Positions 7,068 to 7,969 of a DNA stretch of 7,969 nucleotides are shown piece by piece (the stretch's first letter is position 1; the number at the start of each line of letters is the position of its first letter). The position numbers and the translations under genes were made by a program. The stretch is from Aquificota bacterium. Its GTDB lineage: Bacteria > Thermosulfidibacterota > Thermosulfidibacteria > Thermosulfidibacterales > Thermosulfidibacteraceae. The DNA is taken from contig WGAU01000137.1 in NCBI GenBank assembly GCA_015494645.1, positions 1-7,969 of the forward strand. Direction: 5' to 3'. The notes beneath the pieces are model-generated. The model was not told the DNA's origin. It saw only the letters and a program-made list of their open reading frames with translations, and did no database searches.

Positions 7068-7969
7068 CTACGACCAGCCGGTCAGCTTTTTTATTACGCC
7101 AAAAAGATTTCTCCTTCTTATCTCCTCAAAAACATGCTTCCCAACAAACTTCTCAAACTCACCAGCGTGAAGCAAATAGACTCCAGAAGATGTCTGCAAA
7201 ACACCGGAAGGCAACTTCGCAGTGAGACTTCTTATGTCATTCTTGGAATAACCTGTAAGAACTGAGGTAACGTTGTAATACTCAACGCCGTCTATCACCT
7301 CTTTCTTCTCAAAAAGGTGGGGATGCTGCTTGACGATGCCTATCCATGTGGTTCTGGCAACCTCGGTGTAGTATAGATTGGAAAAGCTCTGCTCGGGATA
7401 CCACTCAGGCTTGGGGATCTTCGCTCTTTCAAGCATACCCCTAACGATACTTCTTGCAGGATAGAGGAAATCCTCTCTCATTCTTTTGACCAGCTCTTCA
7501 GCCTCAAACTCGTTTTCTTCCACCCTTTCCAAAAAGGCCTCCATATAGGCAGCAAAGGCAGTGAAAAAGCTGTGATCCAGCCGTTTAACCAGTTTGCCAG
7601 ACTCCTCCACCCTGTTTCTATAAAGTCGGTATTTAAGGGGCAGATAGTAAACCCTTCTACCCACAAGCTCAAAAGGTGCGGCAAAGGTTAGAAAGTTGCA
7701 GGTGGCAATGAGGCACGAAGCCTCATCCCAAGGCGTATCAGGAATCCTATTTGCCAAAGCCTTTACAAAGAATATACCCGAATTGCTCCTTTTAGCTTCC
7801 TGAGACGAGAAATACTGTGGCTGTATCTCATCCACAAGCACAGGAAACACTCCCCTTGAAGCAAGCATATAGGCAATTTCCCTGTCTCCAGCCTCATCGG
7901 AATAACGGGCAGACTTCAAAGAATACTGGTAAACAGCATCGGGATAACCTAAAAGTTCTGCCATCCTCC
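7068..7969 (-). CDS. putative P-loop ATPase C-terminal part, 5' end beyond the window
   Basis: I do not recognise a named family. The visible 300 or so residues look like the second half of an AAA+ or superfamily-3-like ATPase. Counting from the Met at 7962-7964, a hydrophobic strand ending in Asp-Glu (VFPVLVDEIQ, 39-48) resembles Walker B. About 40 residues on, CLIATCNF (84-91) resembles sensor 1 with Asn90, and GRRVYYLPL (102-110) could hold an arginine finger. No Walker A is present, so it should lie upstream outside the window. A helical middle with many acidic residues follows. The C-terminal part from about 224 (VIDGVEYYNVTSVLTG to the end) could be a winged-helix DNA-binding segment. 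The frame is open to the right edge. The Met at 7964 has GGAGG directly touching it, which is no usable spacing, so it is probably internal. It ends in TAG (7068-7070), 19 bases before tyrA. Such ATPases often belong to replication modules of mobile elements. The family assignment is inference. Confidence 0.6.
   Translation of the reverse strand, partial: RMAELLGYPDAVYQYSLKSARYSDEAGDREIAYMLASRGVFPVLVDEIQPQYFSSQEAKRSNSGIFFVKALANRIPDTPWDEASCLIATCNFLTFAAPFELVGRRVYYLPLKYRLYRNRVEESGKLVKRLDHSFFTAFAAYMEAFLERVEENEFEAEELVKRMREDFLYPARSIVRGMLERAKIPKPEWYPEQSFSNLYYTEVARTTWIGIVKQHPHLFEKKEVIDGVEYYNVTSVLTGYSKNDIRSLTAKLPSGVLQTSSGVYLLHAGEFEKFVGKHVFEEIRRRNLFGVIKKLTGWS

Noticed and set aside
6603..7265. + strand open frames opposite tyrA and the upstream ATPase
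   Set aside because: They are antisense to recognised coding sequence, overlap one another in different frames and have no motifs.
7478..7684. 68-codon minus-strand open frame within the ATPase gene
   Set aside because: It lies in another frame inside the longer, motif-bearing protein and has no ribosome site of note.
1..7969. DnaA box cluster, replication origin, CRISPR, tRNA or insertion sequence
   Set aside because: Reading both strands I found no TTATNCACA cluster, no regularly spaced repeats, no tRNA-like fold and no transposase or terminal repeats. Nearness to an origin rests on the parS site alone.

Overview
The window reads as chromosomal DNA from a Gram-negative bacterium. The evidence is a TonB-type periplasmic energy transducer, which needs an outer membrane, and an ordinary housekeeping tyrosine-biosynthesis gene. 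Gene packing is very tight (gaps of 2 to 19 bases). Arginine codons are mostly AGG/AGA and the proteins are rich in Lys, Glu and Arg. This would fit a thermophilic lineage with a compact genome, of the Aquificota or Thermodesulfobacteriota kind, but that placement is inference only.

Layout. At the left edge, on the + strand, is the 3' part of a tonB-like gene (2-667). The rest of the window is one block of five minus-strand genes, read from right to left: a protein cut off by the right edge that looks like the C-terminal part of a P-loop ATPase (7068-7969); prephenate dehydrogenase tyrA (7048-6203); a 1325-residue bacterial SNF2-family ATPase (6200-2223); a PaaI-like hotdog thioesterase (2207-1740); and a Cys-rich radical SAM protein (1735-671). 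The gaps inside the block are 19, 2, 15 and 4 bases, so it is probably one transcript whose promoter lies beyond the right edge. The block converges with tonB, with only 3 bases between the stop codons. No stretch over 300 bases is without a gene, and I saw no tRNA, rRNA, insertion sequence or CRISPR array.

The most notable signal is not a gene. Inside tyrA, at 6890-6905, lies a perfect 16-base palindrome, TGTTCCACGTGGAACA, which matches the bacterial centromere site parS bound by ParB. It is embedded in codons for Val-Pro-Arg-Gly-Thr. If functional, it marks this locus as a chromosome-partitioning site and suggests the window lies fairly near the replication origin.

The genes do not form an obvious pathway. 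Tyrosine synthesis, DNA/chromatin remodelling, thioester hydrolysis and radical SAM chemistry seem to share a transcript rather than a function. The radical SAM protein and the edge ATPase are the least understood products.
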